14,262 nucleotides of DNA from Planctomycetota bacterium (GTDB lineage: Bacteria; Planctomycetota; SZUA-567). Position numbers and translations under genes: made by a program. Positions 1 to 7,055 of the stretch are shown piece by piece. Position 1 is the first letter of the stretch, and the number at the start of each line of letters is the position of its first letter. The DNA lies in NCBI GenBank assembly GCA_020860865.1, contig JAJBTL010000339.1, positions 1 through 14,262 of the forward strand, read 5' to 3'. The notes beneath the pieces are model-generated. The model searched no databases. It was not told the origin of the DNA and was given only the letters and a program-made list of their open reading frames with translations.

Positions 1-2
1 AT

Positions 3-110
3 TCTCCGTATCCAAGGTCTCGCCGGTTAAGCGGGCCCGGGAGGTATCCTTCCGTTACCCGCTACAGCACCACGAAAGAAGAACTACATTCGGAAGAAGC
101 CGAATACTGA
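3..110 (+). CDS. Possible C-terminal tail of an upstream protein (partial)
   Basis: One frame is open from the left edge to a TGA at 108-110. It reads as a basic and Ser/Pro-rich stretch followed by an acidic end (TTKEELHSEEAEY, then stop). That looks like a disordered C-terminus, and the stop lies 34 nt ahead of the next start on the same strand, as in an operon. Only 35 codons are visible and another frame is also open here, so the call rests on composition and spacing. No family can be named. The alternative is untranslated leader of the next gene. Confidence 0.33.
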   Translation, partial: SPYPRSRRLSGPGRYPSVTRYSTTKEELHSEEAEY

Positions 111-144
111 AACAGGCTTTAATCAACAATGAGGAGGTGGTCCA

Positions 145-843
145 ATGCGGTATGGCTGGTTGGTGGTTGCGGTATTTATGGCGTGGACGGCGTTGTCGCC
201 GGCGCGGGCGGCCGAGTACGGGAAGGCGGAGGTTGATATCCGCGTCAGCGCGTCCGCCGAATACCCGGTTTTCAATGTCAAGCGGGTCGACGACGATCTC
301 CAGGCCTTCCTAGGCGATCACATAGAAAAAACGCTGGCCGGCTGGAACGGCGTCGCCGTCCACCCGGATCATCCGGAAGGCGGCGTCGAAATCGCCGTCT
401 CGAACGCGGTGGAGCCGGTGGGCGATCGGTTCATGAGCGTCCTTTTCCAGACCTTCGCCTACGCCCATATGGCGGCGCATCCGAGTACGACGATAACCGT
501 CATCCGTTATGACATGGAGGAAGGCCGCCGCCTCGAACTTGATGACTGTTTCGCGTCCCCGGAAACGGCGCTCCAGCTCATGGCCGCCGCCGCGCCGGGA
601 CTCCTGGAACCGGAACTGGAATCGGTCGAAAAGAAAATGGGCTACATCCCCTGGTTCAAGGAAGGCTTCGAGCCGACCCGGGACAACTACGCCGCCTTTG
701 TCCTGAAACCGGACGGCGTCGAGGTCGTCTTCCAACAGTATCAGGTTCTCCCGTATGCGTTCGGCTTGCGGAAAGCGTTTTTCCCCATAGAAAGCCTGCG
801 GTCGGCCGGTCCGAATCCGGACATCTGGCCGACCGCGCGGTAA
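145..843 (+). CDS. Exported DUF3298/RsiV-like domain protein
   Basis: A 232-residue protein with a clear N-terminal signal peptide: a hydrophobic core at about residues 5-19 and a likely cleavage after ARA at 22. It should be periplasmic or surface-exposed. The C-terminal part (about residues 140-218) has the DUF3298 pattern: an acidic DDCF segment, a stretch containing NYAAFVLKPDGVEVVF, then QYQVLPYAFGLRKAFFPIESL-type residues. This matches the 'YxVxPYAxG...xIPxxxL' ending seen in RsiV and related exported proteins. RsiV itself is an anti-sigma factor and lysozyme receptor with a cytoplasmic tail and a transmembrane helix. This protein has neither, so only the extracellular fold is shared. 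The start is set by a strong Shine-Dalgarno (GAGGAGG at 131-137). It converges on msrBA with about 30 nt between the stops and no visible terminator. Family call fairly good, function unknown. Confidence 0.72.
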   Translation: MRYGWLVVAVFMAWTALSPARAAEYGKAEVDIRVSASAEYPVFNVKRVDDDLQAFLGDHIEKTLAGWNGVAVHPDHPEGGVEIAVSNAVEPVGDRFMSVLFQTFAYAHMAAHPSTTITVIRYDMEEGRRLELDDCFASPETALQLMAAAAPGLLEPELESVEKKMGYIPWFKEGFEPTRDNYAAFVLKPDGVEVVFQQYQVLPYAFGLRKAFFPIESLRSAGPNPDIWPTAR

Positions 844-874
844 TACTTCTCAATTCTGCGTTTTAACTGCGGCA

Positions 875-1786
<912 letters not shown>

Positions 1787-1806
1787 GACAGTCCTCCGGT
1801 AACGGC

Positions 1807-1848
1807 GACGCCTCGGCGTCGACAATCTGTTATACAACTGTCGACGCC
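1807..1848 (-). promoter_or_regulatory. Inverted repeat with competing hairpins and embedded -10 box in the msrBA leader
   Basis: Arms GGCGTCGACA (1815-1824) and TGTCGACGCC (1839-1848) form a perfect 10-bp inverted repeat with a 14-nt loop. GACGCC at 1807-1812 copies part of the right arm, so GGCGTC (1815-1820) can pair with either copy. On the minus strand the loop holds TATAAC (1829-1834), a -10-like box, with no good -35. The element lies 21-62 nt upstream of the msrBA start. It may be an operator around the promoter or an alternative RNA leader fold. No T-run follows, so it is not a terminator. Confidence 0.5.
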
Positions 1849-1913
1849 TTCCCGGAATCATGTCGCGGTGAGGAATGGGGGGATGGCGCGTTCATAACAA
1901 AATTGTGGCCGCC

Positions 1914-3392
1914 TTATTCCAACGGATTGTAACTCGCCTCCGGCGCCAGGTTTTCGAAGCGGAGCTGGTGGTTGATAAACGCCAGCGGCACCGCGCCGGT
2001 CGGGCCGTTTCGCTGTTTGGCGATATGGACCTCGGCGATGCCGGTCTTTTCCTCTTCCTTGTCCTTGTAATAGTCCGGCCGGTGGAGCATGAGGACGACG
2101 TCGGCGTCCTGTTCGATAGCGCCGGATTCACGGAGGTCGGAAAGGATCGGCTTGGTGTTTTGCCGCCCTTCCGGTTTTCGGGACAACTGGGACAGGGCGA
2201 TAACCGGGACGTGGAGTTCCTTCGCGAGGGCTTTCAGGCCCCGGGACACTTCCGACACTTCCTGTTCGCGGCTCCGGTTCCGGGCGGCGGACGAGGCTGT
2301 CATGAGCTGGAGATAGTCGATGGCGATAAGGCGGATGTCTTCCCGGATTTTCAGGTGGCGGCATTTGCCCCGAAGTTCAGCCAGGGAGATGGCCGGCGTC
2401 TCGTCGATGAACAGTGGCGCGTCGTTCATCTGTTCGGTGGCGTTGTTGAGGTTCTCCATATCCTCCCTGGTGAAATTATGCTTCCGCAATTTCTGGCCGT
2501 CGACATGGGCCTGGGCCGCGAGCATGTTCCGGACAATCTGCTCCGCGCTCATTTCCAGGGTGAAAAAGGCGGCGGCGTGGCCGTGTTTGACCGTGACGTT
2601 CCTGAGGACATTCAGGACAAAGGTGGTCTTGCCCATGGACGGCCGGGCGGCGACGATGATGAGTTCGTCGTCGTGGAGGCCGGTGAGCATCTGGTCGAGT
2701 TCGGTAAAACCGGTGTAGAGGCCGTTCTGGAGGTCCTCGTTCGCCATGAAAAGTTCGATGTTTTCCCAGGTCTTTTTCATGACGTCCCGCATGGTCAGGA
2801 CTTTACCGTGGATGTTCCTGGTGACGATGTTCCGGACGTTGTTCTCGGCGTCGCCGAGAAGATCGGTGGCGCGGGCGTCCGGCGCGCTGGCGGCGGCTAT
2901 GGCTTCTTTCGACACCTTTATAAGGCGGCGGAGCGCGGCCAGTTCCTGGATGATTTCCGCATAGTGCTCGACATTGGCGCCGGTGGTGGCGGCGTCGGTG
3001 AGGGCGGTGAGGCCGGCCACGCCGCCGATGGCGTCGAGGCGGCCTTCGTTTTTCAGTTCGTACTGGAGCAGAACCGGGTCGATGGGCTGTTGGCGTTTCC
3101 GGAGCGCCGTCATGGCGGCAAAGACCATGCCGTGGGTCGGCGCGAAAAAGTCCTCTTCGTCGACCTTGCCGTCGATGAAGTCGTACTGCTCCGGCTCGAG
3201 GAGGAGGCCGCCGAGAAGGGCCTGTTCGGCCTGGAGATCGTGCGGGTTGCTGCCGCCGCTCCGGCCGGAGCCGAGGACGGCGTCCTCGCCGGATTCGCCG
3301 CCGATAATGCCTATTTCCGCGTCGGGGGCGTCGAAGATGCCTTCCGGCGGTTCGGTCGATATCGTGCGATTCGGGAATGTGGTGTCTGCCAT
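1914..3392 (-). CDS. dnaB: Replicative DNA helicase DnaB
   Basis: A 492-residue hexameric ATP-dependent 5'-3' helicase that unwinds DNA at the replication fork and recruits primase. The N-terminal DnaB domain runs from about 50 to 155 (LQAEQALLGGLLLEP). The RecA-like C-terminal domain has Walker A ARPSMGKT (249-256), the catalytic glutamate in FTLEMS (E280), Walker B LIAIDYLQL (355-363), SQLSR, DLRESGAIEQDAD, and the interface motif AKQRNGPTG (458-466). Residues 1-49 are an acidic, glycine-rich extension not typical of E. coli DnaB. The start at 3392 is preferred. The ORF reaches 3446, but those extra codons lie in an intrinsic terminator hairpin, and GAG precedes 3392 at about 10 nt. The terminator's T-run ends about 16 nt before the start, so the promoter position is unclear. 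A 511-codon opposite-strand ORF over this gene is a shadow. Confidence 0.97.
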   Translation of the reverse strand: MADTTFPNRTISTEPPEGIFDAPDAEIGIIGGESGEDAVLGSGRSGGSNPHDLQAEQALLGGLLLEPEQYDFIDGKVDEEDFFAPTHGMVFAAMTALRKRQQPIDPVLLQYELKNEGRLDAIGGVAGLTALTDAATTGANVEHYAEIIQELAALRRLIKVSKEAIAAASAPDARATDLLGDAENNVRNIVTRNIHGKVLTMRDVMKKTWENIELFMANEDLQNGLYTGFTELDQMLTGLHDDELIIVAARPSMGKTTFVLNVLRNVTVKHGHAAAFFTLEMSAEQIVRNMLAAQAHVDGQKLRKHNFTREDMENLNNATEQMNDAPLFIDETPAISLAELRGKCRHLKIREDIRLIAIDYLQLMTASSAARNRSREQEVSEVSRGLKALAKELHVPVIALSQLSRKPEGRQNTKPILSDLRESGAIEQDADVVLMLHRPDYYKDKEEEKTGIAEVHIAKQRNGPTGAVPLAFINHQLRFENLAPEASYNPLE

Positions 3393-3408
3393 TCGGATTC
3401 GTCTCATT

Positions 3409-3441
3409 AAAAAAAAGAATGAACAGACGGGTTCATTCTTT
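3409..3441 (-). terminator. Intrinsic terminator after the PilZ gene, abutting dnaB
   Basis: On the minus strand an 11-bp perfect stem (AAAGAATGAAC / GTTCATTCTTT) with a 6-nt loop runs directly into an 8-T tract (3409-3416, three of them in the stem). It follows the PilZ-gene stop by about 100 nt and ends about 16 nt before the dnaB start. It may therefore act both as a terminator for the upstream gene and as an attenuator for dnaB. Confidence 0.85.
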
Positions 3442-3462
3442 GCCATTGTCGTTAGAAGTGAA

Positions 3463-3471
3463 TGCTATAAT
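3463..3471 (+). promoter_or_regulatory. Perfect extended -10 box, possible antisense promoter
   Basis: TGCTATAAT on the plus strand matches the extended -10 consensus TGnTATAAT exactly. No good -35 is seen at the normal distance. A transcript would start near 3478 and run antisense into the 3' half of the PilZ gene, since no plus-strand gene lies there. Such boxes also occur by chance, so confidence is low. Confidence 0.3.
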
Positions 3472-3539
3472 CACTACGTTCAAAAATACGGGTCTGTCTT
3501 ATGGGAGACGTACACCGTCCCACAAACGCCGTTCCCGGA

Positions 3540-4427
3540 TCAGGCGCTATCCGGCTGTTCAATCTGCTTTTCCATGCGCATCTTCTCGAACGCGCAGCCG
3601 GTCTCGAACGAAACCTCTCGGGGAATCACCCGGCACACACGCATACTGCCGACCAGATCGCCCTTGGGGCCGCCGCCGCCGATCAGCCTGACATGGAACA
3701 CTGCCCCTTGTTCCAACGCTTCGTCGAGGGGCATCTGGCAGCCGCCCTGGCTGATGTCGGAGACGCGGCCGTGGGACATCACGGCACTGCCGTTCCTCTG
3801 GTAATACATTACCATGTCGCATTTGTAGCGGCGGAAGCGCCGGCGGTTGGCGCCCTTGTCGACCTGCCGGGTTAGGAAACGAAACCCAACGTCGATCATC
3901 CCGTCGTCGGTGTTCGTCACCCGCCTTACTTCGGCCGTGCTCTGGAGAGTCCGGGCCATGGCCGGCGGCAGCGGCATATTCCAGTCGAACTGGACAATCT
4001 GCCCCTTGACGAGCGGGTACACGGTAATCAGCCGAAGGCCGCCCTGCGAAAAATCACGCACCGTGCCTTCGTGCCTGGTGTCGTCCCGGGCAAGAGTAAA
4101 GTATACCTTCATCTCCACCGGTTTCCGCTCGTGGCTTCGCGCCCGGCCGACGCGTTCCTTGCTTTGCCTGAGATTCCTGAGGGTGTCAAGGAGGCGCTTC
4201 GCGTCGGCGATGGGGTCGCCGGAGAGGACGGTACTGACGGATTGGGCGTCGGCGGTGGCGAGGGCGTGGGCCTCGACAACAATATTTCCCTGTTCGACCA
4301 GGTTGACATCGACACCCATGTCGAGGCAGTGCCGGCAGATCATCAGCCAGCGATTTTCCTGGTTTTTCACCAATTCAAGGATGGTGGGATTGTCGTAATT
4401 TTTCCCGCAAGAATTGCATCTGGGCAT
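3540..4427 (-). CDS. Zinc-ribbon protein with two PilZ domains
   Basis: A 295-residue cytoplasmic protein. An N-terminal zinc-ribbon-like knuckle pair is C4-x2-C7 and C31-x2-C34. A linker of about 60 residues follows, then two PilZ domains (about 99-187 and 195-284). PilZ domains bind c-di-GMP through RxxxR and D/NxSxxG. The second copy keeps both: the RRRFRR run at 195-200 and DISQGG at 224-229. The first copy keeps DFSQGG (125-130) but has R101 followed by E105 where the second arginine is expected, so it may be a degenerate or structural copy. The start at 4427 is chosen because the longer ORF, to 4493, begins inside a hairpin loop and would translate the palindrome. The Shine-Dalgarno is weak. 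The gene has its own promoter-like site upstream and a terminator downstream. Target and partner are unknown; control of motility or surface polysaccharide is only the usual PilZ expectation. Confidence 0.85.
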   Translation of the reverse strand: MPRCNSCGKNYDNPTILELVKNQENRWLMICRHCLDMGVDVNLVEQGNIVVEAHALATADAQSVSTVLSGDPIADAKRLLDTLRNLRQSKERVGRARSHERKPVEMKVYFTLARDDTRHEGTVRDFSQGGLRLITVYPLVKGQIVQFDWNMPLPPAMARTLQSTAEVRRVTNTDDGMIDVGFRFLTRQVDKGANRRRFRRYKCDMVMYYQRNGSAVMSHGRVSDISQGGCQMPLDEALEQGAVFHVRLIGGGGPKGDLVGSMRVCRVIPREVSFETGCAFEKMRMEKQIEQPDSA

Positions 4428-4473
4428 GGCCCCGACCCTGACCCGGCAGTGGATTGACTCGAAACAAAAGAAA

Positions 4474-4504
4474 ATATCGACGGGATGCCCCATCCCGTCG
4501 ATAT
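4474..4504 (-). promoter_or_regulatory. 31-bp palindrome at the PilZ-gene start site (operator, 5' hairpin or terminator)
   Basis: Arms ATATCGACGGGATG and CATCCCGTCGATAT (14 bp each, perfect) flank a 3-nt centre. On the minus strand a T-rich run follows (4462-4474), so it can serve as an intrinsic terminator for the lipoprotein gene, whose stop lies 230 nt upstream. It also begins immediately after the -10 box of a promoter-like site (4506-4533), which places it over the expected start of transcription. That is a classical operator position. The sequence alone does not separate these roles. Confidence 0.7.
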
Positions 4505-4733
4505 AAGTATAGCACCATCACGCAATTTGTAAAGGGAGCGCGTTGTTCCCGGCCTCAATTTCCGTAACGGTATGACGGCTAAACGGCGGCGGATGAATCT
4601 TCCCGAAAAACCTCGGCGAAGGCGCACCCGGCAGCCATTTCCCTCGTCCGCGAGTCATACCATTGAGGCGGAACAGCGTCCAATGCAAACTGTAGCAAAA
4701 TGTGCATTTTCAGATGTTGTGTACCGTCTACTG
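4505..4733. other. 229-bp spacer between lipoprotein and PilZ genes
   Basis: Apart from the promoter-like site at its left end, I see no gene, strong hairpin or repeat here. No downstream terminator lies close to the lipoprotein stop codon; the nearest candidate is the palindrome at 4474-4504. Confidence 0.5.
4506..4533 (-). promoter_or_regulatory. Sigma70-type promoter for the PilZ gene
   Basis: On the minus strand TTTACA (4528-4533) and TATACT (4506-4511) are separated by 16 bp; each box matches consensus at 5 of 6. The expected start is near 4499, inside the palindrome, giving a leader of about 70 nt to the PilZ-gene start. Confidence 0.6.
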
Positions 4734-5162
4734 TCAGCTGTCGATGGAATCCTTCGCGGCGGCGGCAACCGTTTTCGGAGCGGCCGGGGCGTCGACGACT
4801 TCCGCTTCACTGATGTACGACCAGCCTTCCGGCAACCGGACAGCCGGGATGACGACCACGCCGGACTTCCGGGTGGCGGTCTGACGGACAGCCGGGGCGC
4901 GTTCTGCCGGGGCGGCGGCGACAGTGGTGGCGGTGCTGCCAATGGGCGTGACCCGGCCTTCGGCCAAGAGCTTCTGGTACTCGGCTTCGGTCAGGATTTT
5001 CTCACCCTTGGCGACTGTTACCGCGGGGGCTTTTTCAGCCTGGGCGACAACAACACCGGTGGTGGCGGAGGCGGTGCACGGCGAGCAGGTGTCGGTCGTG
5101 CAGCAGCCGGCCAGGACAACGAGGGACAACAGGGGCAGGGCCAGGAGAAGTGTCTTCTTCAT
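4734..5162 (-). CDS. Small Ala/Val-rich lipoprotein, unrecognised
   Basis: A 142-residue predicted lipoprotein: basic MKK, hydrophobic core, and lipobox LAGC with lipidated C20, followed by a second Cys and a short Cys-containing stretch (CTTDTCSPC). The mature part is low complexity, rich in Ala, Val and Thr. Two short ordered-looking segments stand out: LTEAEYQKLLAEGRV (about 57-71), which resembles a short helical motif, and LPEGWSYISEAEVVDAP near the C-terminus. No known family recognised. The start is supported by AAGGAG 7-8 nt upstream; that box sits in the mini-palindrome GGAGCCTCC. A good promoter lies about 60-90 nt upstream. It is divergent from the 5275 gene. Anchoring to the inner or outer membrane cannot be decided. 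Confidence 0.75.
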   Translation of the reverse strand: MKKTLLLALPLLSLVVLAGCCTTDTCSPCTASATTGVVVAQAEKAPAVTVAKGEKILTEAEYQKLLAEGRVTPIGSTATTVAAAPAERAPAVRQTATRKSGVVVIPAVRLPEGWSYISEAEVVDAPAAPKTVAAAAKDSIDS

Positions 5163-5209
5163 TGGAGGCTCCTTCTTTCAAAAAATACAGCCAGAACGGA
5201 ATTGAAATA

Positions 5210-5238
5210 TTGCAATCGACGTCCACTATATATACGAT
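5210..5238 (+). promoter_or_regulatory. Weak promoter candidate for the 5275 gene
   Basis: TTGCAA (5210-5215) and TACGAT (5233-5238) are spaced 17 bp apart; each matches consensus at 4 of 6. It overlaps the divergent lipoprotein promoter, and its start would fall at the TTGACCGTCAA palindrome. Suggestive only. Confidence 0.3.
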
Positions 5239-5254
5239 ATCAGTTGACCGTCAA
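5225..5254 (-). promoter_or_regulatory. Promoter for the lipoprotein gene, with TTGAC-C-GTCAA palindrome at its -35
   Basis: On the minus strand TTGACG (5249-5254) and TATAGT (5225-5230) are 18 bp apart; TATATA at 16 bp is an alternative -10. The start would be near 5218, giving a leader of about 55 nt. The -35 lies in the perfect short palindrome TTGACCGTCAA (5244-5254), a possible operator half-site pair. Confidence 0.55.
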
Positions 5255-5274
5255 TAAAAAAACGGGAGTTTTTT

Positions 5275-5802
5275 ATGGAAATGGATGAGGCCTTCCGTCT
5301 CGCCCAGGAAGACACCAACTTCGTCAGGGAGCGCCGGAACCTGTTGTACACTTTCGGGTCCACCCGGCTTCCGTACGTCTGCCTGAGTGAGGCGACGGAC
5401 AATCCCGATCTCGTCCTTATTCGGTCGGGCGAAGTGCTGGCGGACAAGCCGCAGATCGCCCTCCCGGGCGAGATGTTTTCCTTCGAAGGTTTCGAGGAGT
5501 TCATGGAACACCTGACGACGGACGAGCCGGTGGTGGCGTTGGCCAGGCGGATATCGATGCCGCCGTCCAAGTACGTCAACACCTCGGCGGGTGAACTCCG
5601 GGAAACCGGCCCGTTGTCCGCCGCTATCGAGCGCGTCGTCAACCGTCTCGAAAACGAGAACGACGTCCGGACCGGCGTCATCTCCGCGCCGGATCAGGTG
5701 TGGGGCCTGTCGGTCCTCCTCTACGTCGGGAGTCAGGTGGCCCGGTCGGCCCAATCGAACGTCCAGGAACATTTCGAACATATGCGGCTGCGCGGCCGGT
5801 AA
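5275..5802 (+). CDS. Conserved-looking hypothetical protein, 175 aa
   Basis: A 175-residue soluble protein with no signal peptide, membrane helix or cysteine cluster (one Cys). I do not recognise the family. Visible features: a charged N-terminal helix-like stretch (about 1-22), a central alternating segment ending in an acidic FEGFEEFMEHL run, then a Ser/Thr-containing SMPPSKYVNTSAGELRE loop, and a C-terminal helical part (about 118-170) ending in Arg-rich RLRGR. The start is set by GGGAG at 5264-5268, 6 nt upstream. The codon pattern is like that of the neighbouring genes, so it is a real gene. It is followed 111 nt later by the DUF1844 gene on the same strand and may be co-transcribed with it, since the first terminator lies after that gene. 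Confidence 0.75.
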   Translation: MEMDEAFRLAQEDTNFVRERRNLLYTFGSTRLPYVCLSEATDNPDLVLIRSGEVLADKPQIALPGEMFSFEGFEEFMEHLTTDEPVVALARRISMPPSKYVNTSAGELRETGPLSAAIERVVNRLENENDVRTGVISAPDQVWGLSVLLYVGSQVARSAQSNVQEHFEHMRLRGR

Positions 5803-5913
5803 TCCGGATTTTTCCACATATGGAATGGCCGCCGCCGGGTTTGGTTGATCGGTTTTCGGCGGCAACTAAAAGAGCGTCCCGGGTGGGGACTTTTCTGGGA
5901 GGATGAAAAGATA

Positions 5914-6252
5914 ATGGCGGACAGCGGCGCGAATTTTCTTCAGTTCATTGGCGGCTTCGCTTTTCAGACCCTGGTGCATCTCGGCAAGGTGGCGAATCCG
6001 ATGACGGGCGAGGCCGGCGTCGACCTGCCGAACGCCAAGTATTCCATCGACATCCTGGGCATTCTCCAGGAAAAGACCAAGGGCAACCTCACAAAAGAGG
6101 AAGACGAATCCCTCGCCAACATGCTCAGGGATCTCCGGATGACTTATGTCGAGGTCGCGAACAAGTCGAGCGGCGGCGAAGAAACGTCCGAGCCGATTGA
6201 ATTCGGTCCAAAACCGCCGGAGTCCGGCGACGCCCCGAAGGAACAGGAGTGA
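5914..6252 (+). CDS. DUF1844 domain protein
   Basis: A 112-residue soluble protein. Residues about 5-82 carry the DUF1844 pattern: FLQFIGGFAFQTLVHLGKV, then NPMTGEAGVDLPNAKYSIDILGIL, then KTKGNLTKEEDESLANMLRDLRMTYVEV. The tail (about 85-112) is acidic and proline-rich and probably disordered. The biochemical role of the family is unknown to me. The start at 5914 is chosen because GGAGG lies about 11 nt upstream and the conserved part begins right after it. The ORF extends to 5845, but the extra codons do not look conserved and lack a ribosome site. A weak promoter-like pair (TTGATC at 5845-5850, TAAAAG at 5867-5872, 16-bp spacer) lies upstream. Confidence 0.85.
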   Translation: MADSGANFLQFIGGFAFQTLVHLGKVANPMTGEAGVDLPNAKYSIDILGILQEKTKGNLTKEEDESLANMLRDLRMTYVEVANKSSGGEETSEPIEFGPKPPESGDAPKEQE

Positions 6253-6284
6253 GTCGTCATTACGTCAGAATGCCATTTTCCACG

Positions 6285-6320
6285 ACGCCCCGGGCCAACG
6301 CTGCCGGGGCGTTATTTTTT
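6285..6320 (+). terminator. Intrinsic terminator after the DUF1844 gene
   Basis: The 9-bp perfect stem ACGCCCCGG / CCGGGGCGT with a 10-nt loop is followed by TTATTTTTT. The T-run overlaps the last codons and stop of the convergent gene at 6312, so the two transcription units meet here. In the minus direction no T-run follows the stem, so it is one-directional. Confidence 0.88.
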
Positions 6321-6809
6321 GTACTCGATAAGTTCGGATAAAGGAGTATCCGAGTGTGATCCTTTAATAAGGACTTCACCGTAGACGGGCACCTCCTTGG
6401 AGAGGATCATAATTTCATTTTCGTCTTCCGAGATGGCCCTTGTTAAAATAGTGACGGGAATTTCCCTGCCGAGGACGATCCGTGTCGTGTGTTCGATTGA
6501 GACAACATCGATTACCGCCAACAGTTCGGAACGGTTTTCCTTGGCGCGCTCCAATGTAGTGCTGTCCACTCCGGAATGAACCAGCTTGCCGTCTCGCCAC
6601 GATTCCACTTTTATTTTGGTGTTCCCCTGGTCATCGATATCGATAATCTCCGCCCGTAATGTCACGACTCCTCCCAAGCGGTATTTAGCCCATTGCCCGA
6701 CCTTCGCATCCTGAAGTGCGTATGGTATCTCCTGAGCCTTATCCTGGGCTTTGGCGTAGGCACTGTGAAAGAAAATGCTGAAAAGGAAGACGGCGAGAAT
6801 CTCTTTCAT
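6312..6809 (-). CDS. Exported hypothetical protein, 165 aa
   Basis: A 165-residue protein with a signal peptide (hydrophobic core about 4-17, likely cleavage after AYA at 19). The mature part looks all-beta: VGQWAKYRLGG (about 37-47), alternating hydrophobic and charged strands with 'IDDQGNTKIKVESWRDGKLVHSG'-like turns (quoted in part), and a C-terminal YGEVLIKGSHSDTPLSELIEY segment. The 'GQWAKYRLGGVVTLRAEI' style recalls exported beta proteins of unknown function; I cannot name a family. By eye it is less GC-rich than its neighbours, so recent acquisition is possible. The start is supported by AAGGGG 6 nt upstream; that box lies in one arm of a small hairpin (6817-6831). Its stop overlaps the terminator of the convergent DUF1844 gene, and I see no terminator of its own. 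Confidence 0.75.
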   Translation of the reverse strand: MKEILAVFLFSIFFHSAYAKAQDKAQEIPYALQDAKVGQWAKYRLGGVVTLRAEIIDIDDQGNTKIKVESWRDGKLVHSGVDSTTLERAKENRSELLAVIDVVSIEHTTRIVLGREIPVTILTRAISEDENEIMILSKEVPVYGEVLIKGSHSDTPLSELIEYKK

Positions 6810-6859
6810 GTCTACCCCTTGAAGATCAAGGTGGAAGAATAGTTGATTCGGAAGACAGT

Positions 6860-6888
6860 ATCATAAATGGAGGGACCGAGACAGGCAA
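6860..6888 (-). promoter_or_regulatory. Promoter for the exported 165-aa protein
   Basis: On the minus strand TTGCCT (6883-6888) and TATGAT (6860-6865) are spaced 17 bp apart; they match consensus at 4 and 5 of 6. The start would be near 6853, about 44 nt before the ATG. It is divergent from the accD promoter. Confidence 0.5.
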
Positions 6889-6962
6889 GGGCTCTATCCA
6901 GTGTCGAATGGGATAGGCCTATATCGACGTATGTGGCCGGGCCGAAGCGGGACGGATGGTTG

Positions 6963-6990
6963 TTGACAGCACCGGGTAAAAGTGTATAAG
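6963..6990 (+). promoter_or_regulatory. Sigma70-type promoter of the accD-coaD-nadD operon
   Basis: TTGACA (6963-6968, perfect) and TATAAG (6985-6990, 5 of 6) are separated by 16 bp. The expected start near 6997 gives a leader of about 59 nt. This is the best-matching promoter in the window. Confidence 0.75.
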
Positions 6991-7055
6991 CGGATCTTTT
7001 ACCATGACGACCTTCGGCCTTAAGGACCGATGGCGTCACCGATACTGGAGTCACC

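Noticed and set aside
1875..3410. A 511-codon plus-strand open frame
   Set aside because: It lies opposite dnaB, has valine/glycine/aspartate-rich non-domain composition, and the opposite strand carries all DnaB motifs. It is a GC-bias shadow.
3393..3446. Longer DnaB N-terminus starting at 3446
   Set aside because: The extra codons encode the terminator hairpin and T-run (giving a Phe run), and no ribosome site precedes them.
4428..4493. Longer PilZ-protein N-terminus starting at 4493
   Set aside because: The ATG is in the centre of the 31-bp palindrome; the CxxC zinc knuckle begins right after the Met at 4427.
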